From NCBI RefSeq assembly GCF_001693255.1, contig NZ_CP016474.1, forward strand, positions 1,134,661 to 1,198,660: DNA of 64,000 nt, given 5' to 3'. Below are positions 63,398 to 64,000 of this stretch, in pieces. Under the pieces are notes generated by a model. It saw only the letters and a program-made list of their open reading frames with translations. It ran no database searches and was not told the origin of the DNA. A program made the position numbers and the translations under genes. Each line of letters opens with the position of its first letter. Positions within the stretch are counted from its first letter, which is position 1. Source of the stretch: Picosynechococcus sp. PCC 7003 (GTDB lineage Bacteria > Cyanobacteriota > Cyanobacteriia > Cyanobacteriales > MRBY01).

Positions 63398-64000
63398 ATG
63401 GCACCTCTTCCTTCCCCCCGCAGTACTTTTTATCAGCGCCTTGAACGGCGTTGGGTGGCCCCAGCTTACGGAGGCGGCATTCTGCTCACCATTGCCCTCT
63501 GTTTTTTTGGAGCCGCCACGAATACGATGGCAGGTTGGTTGTATGTCCTCAGTGGTACGATCCTCGCCATTTTGCTTCTGGGGGCAATCCTGCCAGTGCG
63601 GGCCTTGAGGCAACTGGAGATCCAGCGATCGCCCATTGCTCCGGTCAGCGTGGGGGAAGTTTTAAGTGTCCATCTGAGCTTAAGCAATCACAGTAAAGCC
63701 GCAAAAACTCTGGTAGCTGTTACCGATAAAATTCCTGCTCCCTTGGGTGCTCCCCGCCGCACTGTGATTGAAGCCCTACTGCCCCAGGAAAGCTTAGATT
63801 GGGAATACGAATTGGATGCGAAAAAACGGGGGGTTTTCCCATGGGGAGAGATTGAACTACGCACCGCCAATCCCCTCGGTTTATTTTGGTGCCGCCGCGA
63901 TCGCCCGGTGCCGGGTCGCATTGTGATTTATCCGCAAATTTTCCCCCTGAGCAATTGCCCGATCATCGAGAATATCGGCGCGGAGGACAGCACCAAATTT
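63398..64000 (+). CDS. DUF58 family membrane protein, 5' part
   Basis: The ORF runs off the window end, with 201 aa visible. It begins MAPLPSPRSTFYQRLERRW, has two membrane helices (YGGGILLTIALCFFGAAT and LYVLSGTILAILLLGAIL), then a beta-rich domain with LSLSNHSKAAKTL, PLPQ-type strands, KRGVFPWGEIELRTANPLGLFWCRR and VIYPQIFPL. The RGxFxxGxxxlxtxDPfGLf motif is the DUF58 signature. DUF58 genes usually accompany MoxR ATPases, which would lie beyond the window. Confidence 0.9.
   Translation, partial: MAPLPSPRSTFYQRLERRWVAPAYGGGILLTIALCFFGAATNTMAGWLYVLSGTILAILLLGAILPVRALRQLEIQRSPIAPVSVGEVLSVHLSLSNHSKAAKTLVAVTDKIPAPLGAPRRTVIEALLPQESLDWEYELDAKKRGVFPWGEIELRTANPLGLFWCRRDRPVPGRIVIYPQIFPLSNCPIIENIGAEDSTKF

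Overview
The window is a stretch of a cyanobacterial chromosome. The octamer GCGATCGC (HIP1, often as GGCGATCGCC) occurs many dozens of times inside genes. Several genes are cyanobacterial or plastid signatures: ycf4, ycf36-like, ycf52-like, a Tab2-family gene, cyAbrB2, ccs1 and the DUF3038/DUF4335 pair. Moderate GC and the overall style fit a Synechococcus/Picosynechococcus (PCC 7002-type) relative; that placement is inference from recall, not a database match. No photosystem, ribosomal RNA or CRISPR locus is present.

Layout. 1-4.1 kb: HdrB-like CCG protein, a short degenerate histidine kinase overlapping a Ycf52-like acetyltransferase tail to tail, and TPP-riboswitch-controlled thiC. 4.1-5.2 kb: a small HIP1-free islet with two toxin-antitoxin-like pairs. 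5.2-12.4 kb: secreted protein, lipoamide dehydrogenase, FHA-PrsW fusion, Hsp33, Tab2, methyltransferase, YqeG. 12.4-12.6 kb: an intergenic promoter-hairpin-terminator unit that looks like an unannotated small RNA. 12.8-17.4 kb: smc and a WecB/TagA glycosyltransferase. 17.5-22.6 kb: a partly accessory zone with a Uma2 nuclease, a HIP1-free AAA ATPase, ubiD, an unrecognised probable Tat-exported protein with a long hydrophobic segment, and a hairpin-rich repeat. 22.6-31.5 kb: mnmG, a thioredoxin-like ferredoxin, a large sensor kinase split from its likely response regulator by an IS630-type element, agmatinase, a BCP peroxiredoxin with a frameshifted C-terminus, and a TrmH methylase. 31.5-34.7 kb: tRNA-Leu(CAG), murA and a lone TnpB element. 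34.7-42.9 kb: Hpt protein, acyltransferase, tRNA-Ser(TGA), PPP phosphatase, menG, pabB, Rieske protein, alpha-carbonic anhydrase, cyAbrB2. 43.1-49.6 kb: sdhB, ycf4, lipoprotein cyclophilin, ycf36-like, asparaginase, ccdA and ccs1. 49.6-64 kb: DUF445, an RCK-pore-RCK channel-like protein, crtE, a PAP2-like protein, a tandem LCCL lipoprotein, ygfZ, a small membrane protein, GNAT, a mini kinase, a NYN nuclease, a GT39-like transferase, a cyclic-nucleotide-binding protein, DUF4335/DUF3038, a GIY-YIG protein and the start of a DUF58 gene.

How the genes work together. Most are single housekeeping genes rather than long operons. Functional groupings are electron transfer and cytochrome biogenesis (sdhB, HdrB-like, Rieske, ccdA, ccs1), quinone, isoprenoid and cofactor synthesis (ubiD, menG, crtE, pabB, thiC), photosynthetic assembly (ycf4, Tab2) and signalling (two histidine kinases, response regulator, Hpt, FHA, PPP, cNMP binding). 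The most unusual items are the small-RNA candidate at 12.45-12.60 kb, the exported hydrophobic-segment protein at 21.3 kb, the solitary AAA ATPase at 18.2 kb, the TnpB element with the same hairpin at both ends, and the frameshifted bcp.
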